DNA of 64,000 nucleotides, taken from Bacteroidaceae bacterium. GTDB taxonomy: Bacteria; Bacteroidota; Bacteroidia; Bacteroidales; Bacteroidaceae. A program made the position numbers and the translations under genes. The notes beneath the pieces were generated by a model, which saw nothing but the letters and a program-made list of their open reading frames with translations, had not been told where the DNA came from and did no database searches. The stretch covers positions 25,016 to 89,015 of the forward strand of contig CABIVS010000014.1 of assembly GCA_902362375.1 (NCBI GenBank), given 5' to 3'. Positions 1-9,800 of the stretch are shown here, one piece after another (the first letter of the stretch is position 1; every line of letters starts with the position of its first letter).

Positions 1-826
1 GTTCGTCCACTTCAACTCCCAGTAGCGACCAAGTGCCGGAACTAAGGAAAGCGATGGGGCTTTCTGTGGCAGGAACTGCGGCTACGGCACTGGCTGTATC
101 GTGTGAACCTACGGCAATAACGTCTACGGCACCCAGTCCGGTTTCGCGTGCGATATCCTCTTTTAGTGTGCCCCTGATTGTTCCGGGAAGAATAATCTCG
201 CCGAACAGATGTTCGGGAAGACCTAAGGCGTGTATGGTATTGAGTGACCAGTTCCGTGATTTGGCGTCCAGTAATTCGGAGGTGGAAGCGATGCAATATT
301 CATTATTGGCTACTCCTGTCAGGAAGTAACTGAAGAGATCGGGCATGAATAGAAGTTGCCGGGCGACTTCCAACTGTATATCTTGATTCTGTTTCATGCT
401 GTAAAGTTGAAACAGTGTATTGATAGGCATCACCTGGATACCGGTCTCGGCATAATGTCGGTGTTCATCTATAAACTTGAATACTTCTGCCGGCATTCCC
501 TCTGTTCTCGCATCCCGGTAACAGACAGGATTTCCTAACAGGTTTCCATGCTTGTCAATCAGTCCGAAATCCACTCCCCAAGTATCAATACCAATACCTC
601 TTACGGCATATCCTTTTTGTGCAGCCAGTTTTAATCCGGTTTTCATATCTTCGAATAGAGACGGGAAGTCCCAGTAAACATGATTGCCAAGTTTGACCTG
701 CCGGTTGGAGAAGCGGTATACCTCTTCCAATTCCAACTTACCGTTGAAAAGGAAGCCGGCGATGATCCGTCCGCTGCCGCCTCCGAAGTCTGCTGCTAAA
801 TAAGTGTGTTTGATGGTATCTTTCAT
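1..826 (-). CDS. fucK: L-fuculokinase, FGGY family (3' end cut by window edge)
   Basis: This is a sugar kinase of the FGGY family, related to rhamnulokinase. It would phosphorylate L-fuculose to L-fuculose 1-phosphate in the cytoplasm, the second step of fucose breakdown. The translation from the ATG at 826 opens with a phosphate-binding segment (LAADFGGGSGR) and continues with the conserved GIDTWGVDFG block that carries the catalytic Asp. About 275 residues are visible and the C-terminal half, with the ATP-binding domain, lies outside the window. It starts 17 nt after the fucA stop, so it belongs to the same operon. The family alone does not separate fuculose from rhamnulose. The choice of fuculose rests on the neighbouring fucI and fucA. 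Confidence 0.87.
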   Translation of the reverse strand, partial: MKDTIKHTYLAADFGGGSGRIIAGFLFNGKLELEEVYRFSNRQVKLGNHVYWDFPSLFEDMKTGLKLAAQKGYAVRGIGIDTWGVDFGLIDKHGNLLGNPVCYRDARTEGMPAEVFKFIDEHRHYAETGIQVMPINTLFQLYSMKQNQDIQLEVARQLLFMPDLFSYFLTGVANNEYCIASTSELLDAKSRNWSLNTIHALGLPEHLFGEIILPGTIRGTLKEDIARETGLGAVDVIAVGSHDTASAVAAVPATESPIAFLSSGTWSLLGVEVDE

Positions 827-843
827 GGTAATGTGCCCGGATG

Positions 844-1482
844 CTAGTTGCTTTTCTTTCCTAATACGTAAATTTCCAAATCTTCAATTTCTGCCGGTGT
901 GAGCACAGAATAATCACCACCGGATTGGACGATGATGCGGCAAGCCATTTCGAAGAAGGTAGCCCGTTCGTATACTTGATCGAAATCTTTTCCGCATACC
1001 ACTTGCCCGTGGTTAGTCAGTAAAACCGAGTTATGCTTTTGCATGGCTTCTACTACGGCTTTCGCCAGTTCCGGTGAGCCCGGACGATAATATGGAATCA
1101 CCGGTATTTCCGAACCTACATGGCAAGGAATTTCTGCTGTTACGTTGAAGTTTGCCGGCTTGTTTTTCATGCAGGAGACAGCAGTGGCATATTCCGATTG
1201 GAAATGGAGAACGACATTGACGTCCGGACGTTCGCGGAGAATACCTAAATGGAATGTGCTTTCCATAGAAGGTTTTACGCCATTGGAAGGAGTGCCGCTG
1301 GCAATATTGCAGATCGAAACTTTTTCTTTGCCAAGTGTGGGAACCCAAGAACCCGTACCGGAAATCAATGCTTCTTCACCGATTCTCCAAGAAAGGTTAC
1401 CGCTGCTGCAAAGCATTAATTTTGCATCCCCGTAACGGTGTGCCTGTGCAATGAATTGTTCAATATGTTCGTTAGTAATCAT
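844..1482 (-). CDS. fucA: L-fuculose-1-phosphate aldolase (class II aldolase/adducin family)
   Basis: This enzyme is predicted to split L-fuculose 1-phosphate into dihydroxyacetone phosphate and L-lactaldehyde. The 212-residue length and the fold landmarks fit the class II aldolase/adducin family: SSGNLSWR near the N-terminus, a catalytic Glu at 74, a zinc-ligand segment at 93-95 and LLTNHG with His158. The usual HxH zinc motif reads HFQ here, so the second His ligand is replaced by Gln95. The gene lies between fucI and fucK in the same direction, which supports the role. The 131-nt gap to fucI could hold a processing site or a weak promoter, but I see no clear hairpin. Confidence 0.88.
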   Translation of the reverse strand: MITNEHIEQFIAQAHRYGDAKLMLCSSGNLSWRIGEEALISGTGSWVPTLGKEKVSICNIASGTPSNGVKPSMESTFHLGILRERPDVNVVLHFQSEYATAVSCMKNKPANFNVTAEIPCHVGSEIPVIPYYRPGSPELAKAVVEAMQKHNSVLLTNHGQVVCGKDFDQVYERATFFEMACRIIVQSGGDYSVLTPAEIEDLEIYVLGKKSN

Positions 1483-1613
1483 AGTGTTCTTATTTAAGTC
1501 GTTGTAGGGGAGAGGCTGTTCCGATATTTATTGGGTATACCAGGAGAAGGTAGCCCGCCCCCTACGAACGGCAAAGTTAAAATATTTATTTATACAGGAC
1601 GAAAAAAACTTGT

Positions 1614-3389
1614 TTATTTATAGATCGGGCCGTAAGTTGCACAAGCTCTGTAGTCTGCTCCTTCTTTGTCCATGCCGAAGGCATTCCAAGCGGCCGGGCG
1701 GAACATCCGGTCTTCTTCCACATTATGCATACATACCGGGATGCGGAGCATGGAAGCAAGCGTGATTAAGTCTTGACCGATATGGCCGTAGCTGATGGCT
1801 CCATGATTGGCTCCCCAGTTATTCATAACTGAATATACATCTTTGAAAGCCGGTTTGTCGCACAGGCGGGGTACAAACCAAGTGGTAGGCCATGTCGGGT
1901 CTGTACGCATATTGAGTTTCTGATGGATTTCCGGATCGATTTCAACTGTCCATCCTTCTGCAATTTGCAGGACAGGGCCTAAGCCTTTAATCAGGTTCAG
2001 ACGCATCATGGTTACAGGCATTCCACCTTTTGACAGGAAGTTGGACGAGAAACCACCACCACGGAAGTAATCACGGTCTGCCGGATACCAGGTTGTTGCT
2101 TTGAGACAGTTCTCTACATCAGCGTCCGTCAGGTTCCAGGGTTCTTTCATAACCGGATTACCTTCTGCGTCTACTGATTGGCCGGAACCGTCGAGAGTTG
2201 TTGCACCTGAATTGATAAGGTGGATGATACCATTGGCTGCCAGACCACTCAATTCTTTGCCGGTTACACGTTTTACAGCTTCAGGACTCCAGTATGTACG
2301 TACGTCGGAGAATATTTGTGCACGGTTGGTCAGCAGATGTCCGAACAGCATGGCTACACCGTTGCAAGCGTCATTTTCGGTAGCTACCACAAATGCTTCA
2401 CGGATGCCGTTCCAGTCGAAAGAAGTATTGAGTAAAGCTTCCGGATAGTCACCGTTAGGATAAAAGTCTGTCCATTGGCGTTGTCCTTGGAAACCGGCTG
2501 CAATGGCATTGTGTCCCAAAGCTTCTTCCTTGAATCCCATTTCTTTCAGTTTGGGATTTCCGGTCATCAGGTCGCGCATGATAATTGTCATTTTTACGAT
2601 GAACTCCCAGTCTGCATCTTTCTGCTCACGGGTTTTACGCTTTTCAGGACGGTTCTTGAAGTCTTCACCTTCGTTGGTCTTGCAATGTTTTTCAGTCCAC
2701 TCCATTGCTTTGGCGTATTCTTCGTGGTCATAGATACCTTCATCCATCCGGCGGATGATTTCTGTGAGGTCTATTGATTCATTGCGCATTCCCAGATATT
2801 CTTGGAAGAAATCAGGATTAACGATAGAACCGGCGATACCCATGGATACACTACCCATTGACAGGTAAGATTTGCCTCTCATGGTAGCTACTGCCTGTGC
2901 AGCGCGTGCAAAACGAAGAATCTTTTCCGATACATCTTCAGGGATTGTATTATCGTCCAGATCCTGAACATCACGTCCGTAGATACCGAATGCAGGAAGT
3001 CCTTTTTGTGCATGTCCTGCCAATACCGCTGCCAAATATACAGCTCCCGGACGTTCTGTACCGTTAAATCCCCAAACAGCTTTCGGATAATGAGGATTCA
3101 TGTCCATTGTTTCCGCACCATAGCACCAACAGGAAGTGACGGTAATGGTAGAGCCTACTCCTTCTCTTTCAAACTTTTCTGCACAGGCGGCACTTTCGGC
3201 TACGCGTCCGATAGTGCTATCGGCAATAACACATTCTACCGGGCTGCCGTCGCCGTTTTTCAGATTACTGCTGATTAATTCGGCTACTGCCTTTGCCAGA
3301 TTCATTGTTTTTTCTTCAAGACTTTCGCGAACGCCACCTTGGCGACCATCGATTGTGGGACGAATCCCGATTTTCGGATACTTTTTCAT
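1614..3389 (-). CDS. fucI: L-fucose isomerase
   Basis: FucI converts L-fucose to L-fuculose in the cytoplasm, the entry step of the pathway. At 591 residues it equals the length of the E. coli enzyme and is similar from end to end. The Mn2+ ligands appear one position later than in E. coli: Glu338 (in VVATEND), Asp362 (in SDVRTYW) and His529 (in WGANHG). The N-terminal PKIGIRP and GVRESLEE blocks fix the start at 3389. It lies 67 nt downstream of fucR, and the candidate FucR operator sits in that gap at 3421-3440. The enzyme family can also act on D-arabinose. Confidence 0.96.
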   Translation of the reverse strand: MKKYPKIGIRPTIDGRQGGVRESLEEKTMNLAKAVAELISSNLKNGDGSPVECVIADSTIGRVAESAACAEKFEREGVGSTITVTSCWCYGAETMDMNPHYPKAVWGFNGTERPGAVYLAAVLAGHAQKGLPAFGIYGRDVQDLDDNTIPEDVSEKILRFARAAQAVATMRGKSYLSMGSVSMGIAGSIVNPDFFQEYLGMRNESIDLTEIIRRMDEGIYDHEEYAKAMEWTEKHCKTNEGEDFKNRPEKRKTREQKDADWEFIVKMTIIMRDLMTGNPKLKEMGFKEEALGHNAIAAGFQGQRQWTDFYPNGDYPEALLNTSFDWNGIREAFVVATENDACNGVAMLFGHLLTNRAQIFSDVRTYWSPEAVKRVTGKELSGLAANGIIHLINSGATTLDGSGQSVDAEGNPVMKEPWNLTDADVENCLKATTWYPADRDYFRGGGFSSNFLSKGGMPVTMMRLNLIKGLGPVLQIAEGWTVEIDPEIHQKLNMRTDPTWPTTWFVPRLCDKPAFKDVYSVMNNWGANHGAISYGHIGQDLITLASMLRIPVCMHNVEEDRMFRPAAWNAFGMDKEGADYRACATYGPIYK

Positions 3390-3420
3390 GGTTTCTATCT
3401 ATTAAAGGATTAATTAATAT

Positions 3421-3440
3421 CTGTGCTGAACTGTGCTGAT
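3421..3440. promoter_or_regulatory. Candidate FucR operator upstream of fucI
   Basis: Two tandem CTGTGCTGA units spaced 10 bp apart lie 32-51 nt upstream of the fucI start. The same 20-bp block, with one substitution, occurs upstream of fucR at 4472-4491. The two sites, the GntR-type regulator and the fuc genes together make this the best candidate for the FucR binding site. Binding is inferred. Confidence 0.6.
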
Positions 3441-3456
3441 TATATTGCAAAAAAAA

Positions 3457-4452
3457 TTAAAGCGACTTTCGAAGTCTTACTTCTGTCGGCAAGAACTTTT
3501 GTACCGTTACATTATTAAGAACGAAATTAGCAGCTTCGTTTCCCATCATTTCCCAGTCAATACTCAATGAGGTTATTCCTTCGTCAATCACTTCGTAAGA
3601 AGGAATATCATTGTATGCCAACAAGCCGAAATCTTTTCCGCATTTCAGCCCTTCCAATCTGCCTTGTTTCACTACCTTTACCACATCTTGTTGCTTGATA
3701 GCAATGTAGGCAACTCCCTTGCATATTGTCAGATTCTCGATGTCCTCCTGAACCTCACAGAGGAATCCCTGTTCCTGACAGAAACGGGTGAAATATTCCT
3801 TGCTGCTTTGAGGGTGCTTCAGGCTTTTCGGAAACAGAAAAACAAGTTGGTGATAGTTTTTCAGCCTTTCCCTGAGCAAATGCAATGCCTGATAGAAAGA
3901 TTTGTCGAAATCTTGACAGATATATGAATACTTCTCTTTTTCGAATTTGCCGAAATCAAGAAGTAGCAATTTGGTGGGATTAATTTTATTGAGAGCTGTG
4001 CTGAATTTCTCGTTATCGAAATTCATCACGATGTATTTGTTGTATTTTCCTATGGATTCCCGGATGATGGTGTTAAATAACCGTTCGTTGTATTGATGAA
4101 ACAATAAATCTACCTTATAATTAATAGGCAGATGCTTGACGAAACTATTGTATAATGCTTCTTTGAAAGGAGTGTATTGGTCGAGCAGTAATAAAACATT
4201 GGTTACCTGGCTCGTCACGTAATATCCTTTTCCGGGAGTGGAGTCGATCAACCCTCGTTCGCGTAAATCAAGGAAAGCTTTGAAAACGGTGTCGCGTGAT
4301 ACTCCGTATTGAGCACTCAACTGATTGATGGAAGGCAAAGAATCTCCTTCAAGAAATTCTTTCCTGGAGATTGCCTGGCTAAGTGCGTCCGCTAGTTGCG
4401 TAACCTTGCTCGACTGTTGTCCGAATGTTGCCTTTTTATCAGTTCGTTTCAT
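3457..4452 (-). CDS. fucR: GntR-family transcriptional regulator of fucose use
   Basis: This is a 331-residue regulator. Residues about 12-80 form a GntR-type winged helix (a QLSAQYGVSRDTVFKAF helix-turn-helix followed by GLIDSTPGKGYYV). The remainder resembles a LacI/periplasmic-binding-protein-type sugar sensor rather than the usual small GntR effector domains. This architecture and position match FucR of B. thetaiotaomicron, a repressor described as responding to L-fucose. It is the first gene of the leftward fuc operon. Its own upstream region carries one copy of the candidate operator, which suggests autoregulation. Confidence 0.87.
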   Translation of the reverse strand: MKRTDKKATFGQQSSKVTQLADALSQAISRKEFLEGDSLPSINQLSAQYGVSRDTVFKAFLDLRERGLIDSTPGKGYYVTSQVTNVLLLLDQYTPFKEALYNSFVKHLPINYKVDLLFHQYNERLFNTIIRESIGKYNKYIVMNFDNEKFSTALNKINPTKLLLLDFGKFEKEKYSYICQDFDKSFYQALHLLRERLKNYHQLVFLFPKSLKHPQSSKEYFTRFCQEQGFLCEVQEDIENLTICKGVAYIAIKQQDVVKVVKQGRLEGLKCGKDFGLLAYNDIPSYEVIDEGITSLSIDWEMMGNEAANFVLNNVTVQKFLPTEVRLRKSL

Positions 4453-4471
4453 GCTGTAAAAATAAGTAATA

Positions 4472-4491
4472 CTGTGCTGAACTATGCTGAT
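4472..4491. promoter_or_regulatory. Candidate FucR operator upstream of fucR
   Basis: This block matches 3421-3440 at 19 of 20 positions and again holds two CTRTGCTGA units 10 bp apart. It lies 20-39 nt upstream of the fucR ATG, within the presumed promoter and leader. Confidence 0.6.
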
Positions 4492-4559
4492 GCAAAGAAA
4501 GACATTTTATTCTGAAAGAGAATAATTATTTGCTATGTTTTATAGCATAAAGTAATAAA

Positions 4560-4588
4560 AAAATCCCCTCCGGCGAACCGGAGAGGAT
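4560..4588 (-). terminator. Rho-independent terminator of rpsP
   Basis: On the minus strand a GC-rich 9-bp stem (arms 4578-4586 and 4565-4573, one G:U pair) with a TTCG loop is followed by a run of T. It lies about 40 nt downstream of the rpsP stop codon. Confidence 0.85.
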
Positions 4589-4629
4589 TATAGCTTTTTC
4601 CTAATTTCTTATTCGGAATCTGCTGAAAT

Positions 4630-5181
4630 TTATTCAGCAGCAGCTTCTGTTGCAGGAGCTTCTTCAGCCGGAGCTGCAGCTTCTTCTGCAGGTGCTTCAG
4701 CAGTAGCCTTTTCAGCAGCTTCAGCAGCTTTCTTTTCAGCGAGTGCTTTTGCTTTCACTTCGTTGATTTTCTTTTCTGCTTCCAGACGTGCTTTCGCTTC
4801 CGCTTTCTTAGCCTCGTCCTGTTTAGCTTTCAAAGTAGCCAAACCTGACTGTTTGTTGTTTTTCCAAGCTTCGAATTTAGCTTCAGCTTCTGCTTCTCCG
4901 AATGCGCCTTTTGCTACACCGCCCAGAAGATGTTTCTTCATGTAAACTCCTTCACGAGAAAGGATGTTACGTACAGTGTCACTTGGTTGTGCACCTTTCA
5001 GTACCCATGCCAATGCAGCGTCGAAATTCAAATCTACTGTAGCAGGATTGGTATTTGGGTTGTAAGTACCAATCTTCTCAATAAATTTACCATCACGTGG
5101 TGCTCTGCTGTCTGCAATTACAATTGAATAGAACGCGTAACTTTTACGTCCGTGTCTCTGCAATCTGATTCTAGTTGCCAT
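4630..5181 (-). CDS. rpsP: 30S ribosomal protein S16 with long Ala/Glu/Lys-rich tail
   Basis: The N-terminal 85 or so residues are a normal S16 ([13 protein letters not shown], then [18 protein letters not shown]), a protein needed for assembly of the 30S subunit. Most S16 proteins are 75-90 residues. This one has 183, because of a charged, alanine-rich C-terminal extension dominated by [15 protein letters not shown] and APAEEA-like stretches, which looks helical and then disordered. Long S16 tails are known in Bacteroidetes, so this is lineage-typical and not a frameshift. The gene is monocistronic, with its own promoter at 5242-5272 and terminator at 4560-4588. Confidence 0.97.
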   Translation of the reverse strand: MATRIRLQRHGRKSYAFYSIVIADSRAPRDGKFIEKIGTYNPNTNPATVDLNFDAALAWVLKGAQPSDTVRNILSREGVYMKKHLLGGVAKGAFGEAEAEAKFEAWKNNKQSGLATLKAKQDEAKKAEAKARLEAEKKINEVKAKALAEKKAAEAAEKATAEAPAEEAAAPAEEAPATEAAAE

Positions 5182-5241
5182 TTTTAATAATTGTTTTTAA
5201 TGATTGATTTGAATTATGCTATTATCTCGTAATAGCGGGCA

Positions 5242-5272
5242 CAAAGATACGGCTTTTCTTTTGATTGACAAA
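5242..5272 (-). promoter_or_regulatory. Bacteroides-type promoter of rpsP
   Basis: On the minus strand a -33 TTTG (5269-5272) and a -7 TATCTTTG (5242-5249) are separated by 19 nt. This is close to the Bacteroides primary sigma consensus and leaves a leader of about 55 nt before rpsP. Confidence 0.75.
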
Positions 5273-5287
5273 CATTTCGCCTCTTTT

Positions 5288-6589
5288 TTACGAATACCGT
5301 TTCGGATAGCGGAACAAGATTGCGAGCAGGGCGCATGCTCCCATTGTAAATGGATAATAGAGATTGCCGATGATACTGATAGGGGAGATGCTGGCAAGTC
5401 CTGCTGCAATCAGCATCTGTGCTCCATAAGGGATAATTCCTTGTATCAGGCAGGAGAAAGTATCGAGGATACTGGCTGTTTTTCTCCGGTCGAGATGGAA
5501 TTTTATGGCAATATCTTTGGCAATCGGTCCGGTTGTGATAATGGCAATCGTGTTGTTGGCAGTGCATAAATTGGCAATGCTCACCAGGGCGGCAATGCTT
5601 AGTTCGGCACCCCTCTTGCCATTGACATGGCGGGTGAGTTTCCGGATGATGAAATCAATACCACCGTTATAACGGATGGTTTCGAGCATACCTCCGGCCA
5701 GCAGAGTGATGATAATCAATTCTCCCATGCCTGTAATTCCTGTCCCCATGGCGCCAAACCAGTCGAATATACCGAAGCTACTGGTAGCGATGCCGATGAT
5801 ACCAGTAGTCAATATACCTATTATAAGTACGAGCATTACATTAATTCCGGCAATGGCTGTTCCTAATACTATTATATAAGGTATCACTTTGAGCCATTCA
5901 ATGGTTTGTGTTTGAGTGGGAGCGGTAATGGACAATCCTTGGAATATATAAATACCCAGCACGATGATGGCTGCCGGCACCACTATCATCGAGTTTACCC
6001 GGAATTTGTCGCGCATTACACATTCCTGAGTTTTGGTAGAGGCAATGGTGGTGTCTGAAATAAACGACAGATTATCTCCGAAAAAAGAACCACCGACTAC
6101 GACAGCCACCATAAAAGGGAGTGCTATCTCCGTCTTTTCTGCCAGTCCTACAGCAACGGGAGTGAGGGCGACAATAGTTCCCACGCTGGTTCCGATGGAT
6201 AAAGAGATGAAACAGGCAGCAATAAAGATGCCGGCCAGCAGCAGATTATCCGGGAGAATATGTAGTGTCAGATTGACGGTGGCATCGATTGCGCCCATTT
6301 GCTTGGCGCTTTGTGCAAAAGCTCCGGCAAGAATGAATATCCATATCATCAGGAGGATGTTCTTATTGGCAGCTCCTACTGAGAATTGGTAGATACGCTG
6401 GTCCAGTTTCAAGCCGGGGGTAATGGCGATGGCATAACAAGAAGAGACGAGAAAGGCCACAGTGATAGGCACTTTATAAAAGTCGTTGACGAGGATGGAC
6501 GTCACCAGATAGAGGCAGAGGAATACGAGTAACGGACTCAAGGCCCACCAGTTTCCGGGACGGTTTTTATGTATTTTTTCTTCAGTCAT
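5288..6589 (-). CDS. NhaC-family Na+/H+ antiporter
   Basis: This is a 433-residue polytopic inner-membrane protein with about eleven hydrophobic spans. It carries typical NhaC-family features: SIGTSVGTIVALTPVAVGLA, then GGSFFGDNLSFISDTTIAS with the conserved Asp residues, and a late LCTANNTIAIITTGPIAKDIA segment. Members exchange Na+ for H+, and some swap organic substrates such as malate/lactate or amines, so the substrate is not certain. It stands alone with its own promoter. Its 3' end lies only about 15 nt from the -33 element of rpsP. Confidence 0.85.
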   Translation of the reverse strand: MTEEKIHKNRPGNWWALSPLLVFLCLYLVTSILVNDFYKVPITVAFLVSSCYAIAITPGLKLDQRIYQFSVGAANKNILLMIWIFILAGAFAQSAKQMGAIDATVNLTLHILPDNLLLAGIFIAACFISLSIGTSVGTIVALTPVAVGLAEKTEIALPFMVAVVVGGSFFGDNLSFISDTTIASTKTQECVMRDKFRVNSMIVVPAAIIVLGIYIFQGLSITAPTQTQTIEWLKVIPYIIVLGTAIAGINVMLVLIIGILTTGIIGIATSSFGIFDWFGAMGTGITGMGELIIITLLAGGMLETIRYNGGIDFIIRKLTRHVNGKRGAELSIAALVSIANLCTANNTIAIITTGPIAKDIAIKFHLDRRKTASILDTFSCLIQGIIPYGAQMLIAAGLASISPISIIGNLYYPFTMGACALLAILFRYPKRYS

Positions 6590-6639
6590 AAATGGACGTT
6601 GTGGTATTTATTTTATTCTAAATATTTGAAATAGCGGTG

Positions 6640-6674
6640 CAAAAGTAGTGTTTTTCGCAGGAAGTGGCAAAAAA
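6640..6674 (-). promoter_or_regulatory. Bacteroides-type promoter of the NhaC-family gene
   Basis: On the minus strand TTTTTTG (6668-6674), a 20-nt spacer and TACTTTTG (6640-6647) match the -33/-7 consensus. The start codon at 6589 is about 50 nt downstream. Confidence 0.75.
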
Positions 6675-6740
6675 GAATAGCTAAAGTAACATATTTATAA
6701 CAAGCCCGAATATGTTATTGTTTCTAAAGAGAGTGGCTTG

Positions 6741-6801
6741 AATATATCATCTCCTATTTCATGGTTTTCACGGTCTTAAATAAAATAGGAGATGATATAT
6801 T
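6741..6801 (-). terminator. Long perfect hairpin just after the hybrid kinase gene
   Basis: A 19-bp perfect inverted repeat (6741-6759 with 6783-6801, loop of 23 nt) begins 4 nt downstream of the kinase stop codon. It is most likely a transcription end or an mRNA 3'-stabilising structure. No strong T run follows on the minus strand, so intrinsic termination is uncertain. Confidence 0.55.
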
Positions 6802-6805
6802 TCTT

Positions 6806-9800
6806 TTACAGTAAGATGATGCGCTTTTGTACGATGTCTATTAATTGGGCTTTTAACTGTTGTGCATTAATAGGCTTAGGCATATAACCGTCGAACCCAC
6901 TTTCTATCACCTTCTGCTCATCTGAAGCATAGGCAAAGGCGGTAATGGCAATAATTGGCACTTTAGCCGAGTATTTCCGGATTTCTTTGGTTGCTTCGTA
7001 GCCGTCCATAACAGGCATATTGATGTCCATTAGTATGATTTGCGGATTATACTTATTGAACATTTCTACTGCTTCTTGTCCATCCCAAGCATGAATCAAT
7101 TGGTATTCTCCCTTTAATATGGATGCAAATAATTTGTAGTTGCTGTCATTATCTTCTGCAATCAGAATGCTAAGTTTGTTTTTCTCTATGGTTATTGGTT
7201 GGAGCTCTGTCTTTGCAGTGTCTTCATCTACAGCCACTGCGGCTTTATATGGTAGTGTAAACCAGAATGTGGAACCTTTTCCTTCTTCCGAATTTACTCC
7301 GATAGATCCTCCCATGTGCTCTACTAATGTCTGGCAAATAGAAAGTCCTAACCCTGTACCTTGTTCAAAGCTGTTTAGTTTGACAAAACGTCCGAAAATG
7401 CTCTTCTGTTTGTCTTTGGGTATACCGCAACCTGTATCGCTGACATAAAAATAAATTTCTTTGTCGCGAAGTTCATAGCCAAAACGAATATACCCCTCGG
7501 TTGTAAATTTGATAGCATTGCTTATCAAATTGATGAGTAACTGCGATAGACGGTTCTTTTCAGTATGGATAAAGCAGGTTTCCATTGTCGGATGACAGCT
7601 TAGCTGTACTTTATCCGATTTAATTTTTAGCTGTAATGAGCTTGTTAACTCATTCATCACCTTATTCAAATCAATGTTGGAATACTGAAATTCCAATGTT
7701 CCGGCTTCAATCTTTGATAAATCCAGAATATCGCTGATTAATTGTAATAACAGCGTGTTATTATTTTCAATGATGCTCACATACTCCTGCTTTTCTTCTT
7801 TTTCGTCTGTTGATGCTAATATACTGGAGAAACCGACAATAGCATTGAGAGGAGTACGGATTTCATGACTCATGTTTGCGAGGAAAGCTGATTTGAGACG
7901 ATTGGATTCTTCTGCCCGGTCTCTGGCTGTCATCAATTCCATTTCCATCTTTTTTCGTTTGGTGATGATTAAAGAGGAGCCGACCAGAGACAGTGGCTTT
8001 CCGTTTTTATCACGAGTCTCTACAGCAGCTTGCGCTTCTACCCATTCTATTCGATGGATGTGATTCTGTATGTTGACTACCCGATATTCTTCCCTAACCT
8101 TATCCGAACGTCCTTTTAGCAGATCTTCGTAGGCTTTTTCTACACGTTTGCGGTCTTCTTTGAATATTTTAGAGAAATATTGAGAGTCGGGTACTGCTAA
8201 TTGTTCTTCACTTATATCTTTTTCATTTGTACTGAGTTCGATGGGTTTGTTGATGTCGCAAAGTATAGTTTTGCTTAATAAATCCCATTTCCAGGGCACA
8301 ATATTGGCTACGTCCAGTGCCATTGCAAGCTTGTTGTTGGTAGCACTCAATTTTTGTTGGGCTTTGTATAGTTCTGTACTGTCCAGACAGAAAATATCGA
8401 CAATGTTATTGTGGTGAGTACCTTTCAGGACTATATCATAGAATGCATCTATCTGTTTAAAGTAATATGGGAAAGTGATGGCTTTGTTTTCAGTAAGTGA
8501 TATTTTGGTGAAATGCAGAAACTCTGGCATGGATTCAGGGAATAACTCACTGGCCTTTTTGCCTATTACGTCTTCTTTGCGGAAGAAGTTTTTTTCAAAG
8601 TGAGAGTTTACATTCCGATATATTAATTCTATTGGCGTGCCTTCTTCGTTCATAATTAACTCTTCTTGCATATAAAGTATAGGCATATTGTTAATCAGAT
8701 TCTTGTAGGAAGTCATCGTGTCAATCTCTTTCTGTTGTAACTTCTTTAATTTATTCAGATGATTGATACGGTATTGAAAGAGTAGAGCAAGCAGTATGAA
8801 ACAAACGACTGATCCTAAAATGAAATATCCGTATTGTTCCCAAAAAGTAGGTGGCTTGTTAAAGAAAATTGTGTTGGAAGGACATAGATTCGGTGATAAT
8901 CCTTTACGGAGCAATACACTGTAATTGATTGTAGGGGCGGCATTCGAAGGTTCGTAAAAAGGAATTTCGGCTGCTTGTTTCCCATCTAATATTGCTTGGA
9001 TTGTTTCTACTATTTTTTTGTTGTATGTATCTTGGTCGTAGACGTATCCTCCTATCGTTCCTCCTGTATTGTCTTTGATTGTCAACATGCCAAGACTGAA
9101 TAAAGGAGCGGATGTTGTGGGGATTAGCCGGTGAGAATTTATAACCAACGAAGTGTTACCGGCAAATGTGTGTTTGTAGAACCAGGAAGAAAAGAGTATT
9201 CCTGTTATTTGGGGGTCAATAGAATAAAGAGTGTCTAACAAATGGTTAATCCGCATCTTTCGAGGAGATATGAATTGATAATTGATATCCGGATGATCCT
9301 TTGCTAATTCTTGCTCAATAACTGTGTTGTAAGTCTGGTTGTTTTGCCGTTCATCACCGATAAATATGAAATTCTTTATATGGGGAGTCATTCGGCAAAT
9401 TAGTTCTATATTCTCTTTAATATAGAAATTAGAATGTAAGAAAGTTAGATTATAAGGTTTGGCTATGTCCGCTATTGGGATTCTTGCAGTTACGTCAATC
9501 GGTTTCTTTTGGAGATAAAACTCTTTCGGTCCGATATAATCTTCTTCGGCGCATAGTATAATCGGAACATTCCCCCACATCTTCCTGAAGTCATCCCGTA
9601 ATATCATACTGGAATTTCCTATCAATATCAGCATTCGTGGAGAATGTTGTCTGTATTTTTCCAGGATCGTTTGTTTGAACTCTTTTAAAGTAGAGTCTGC
9701 ATCCATCATTAGCATATTCATATGTTCGGTATAGAGTGCTAGTTGAGGAAGAGTTTGAGTGTATTCGGTTATCGCGGAAATCATTCTAAAACTCCAGGGA

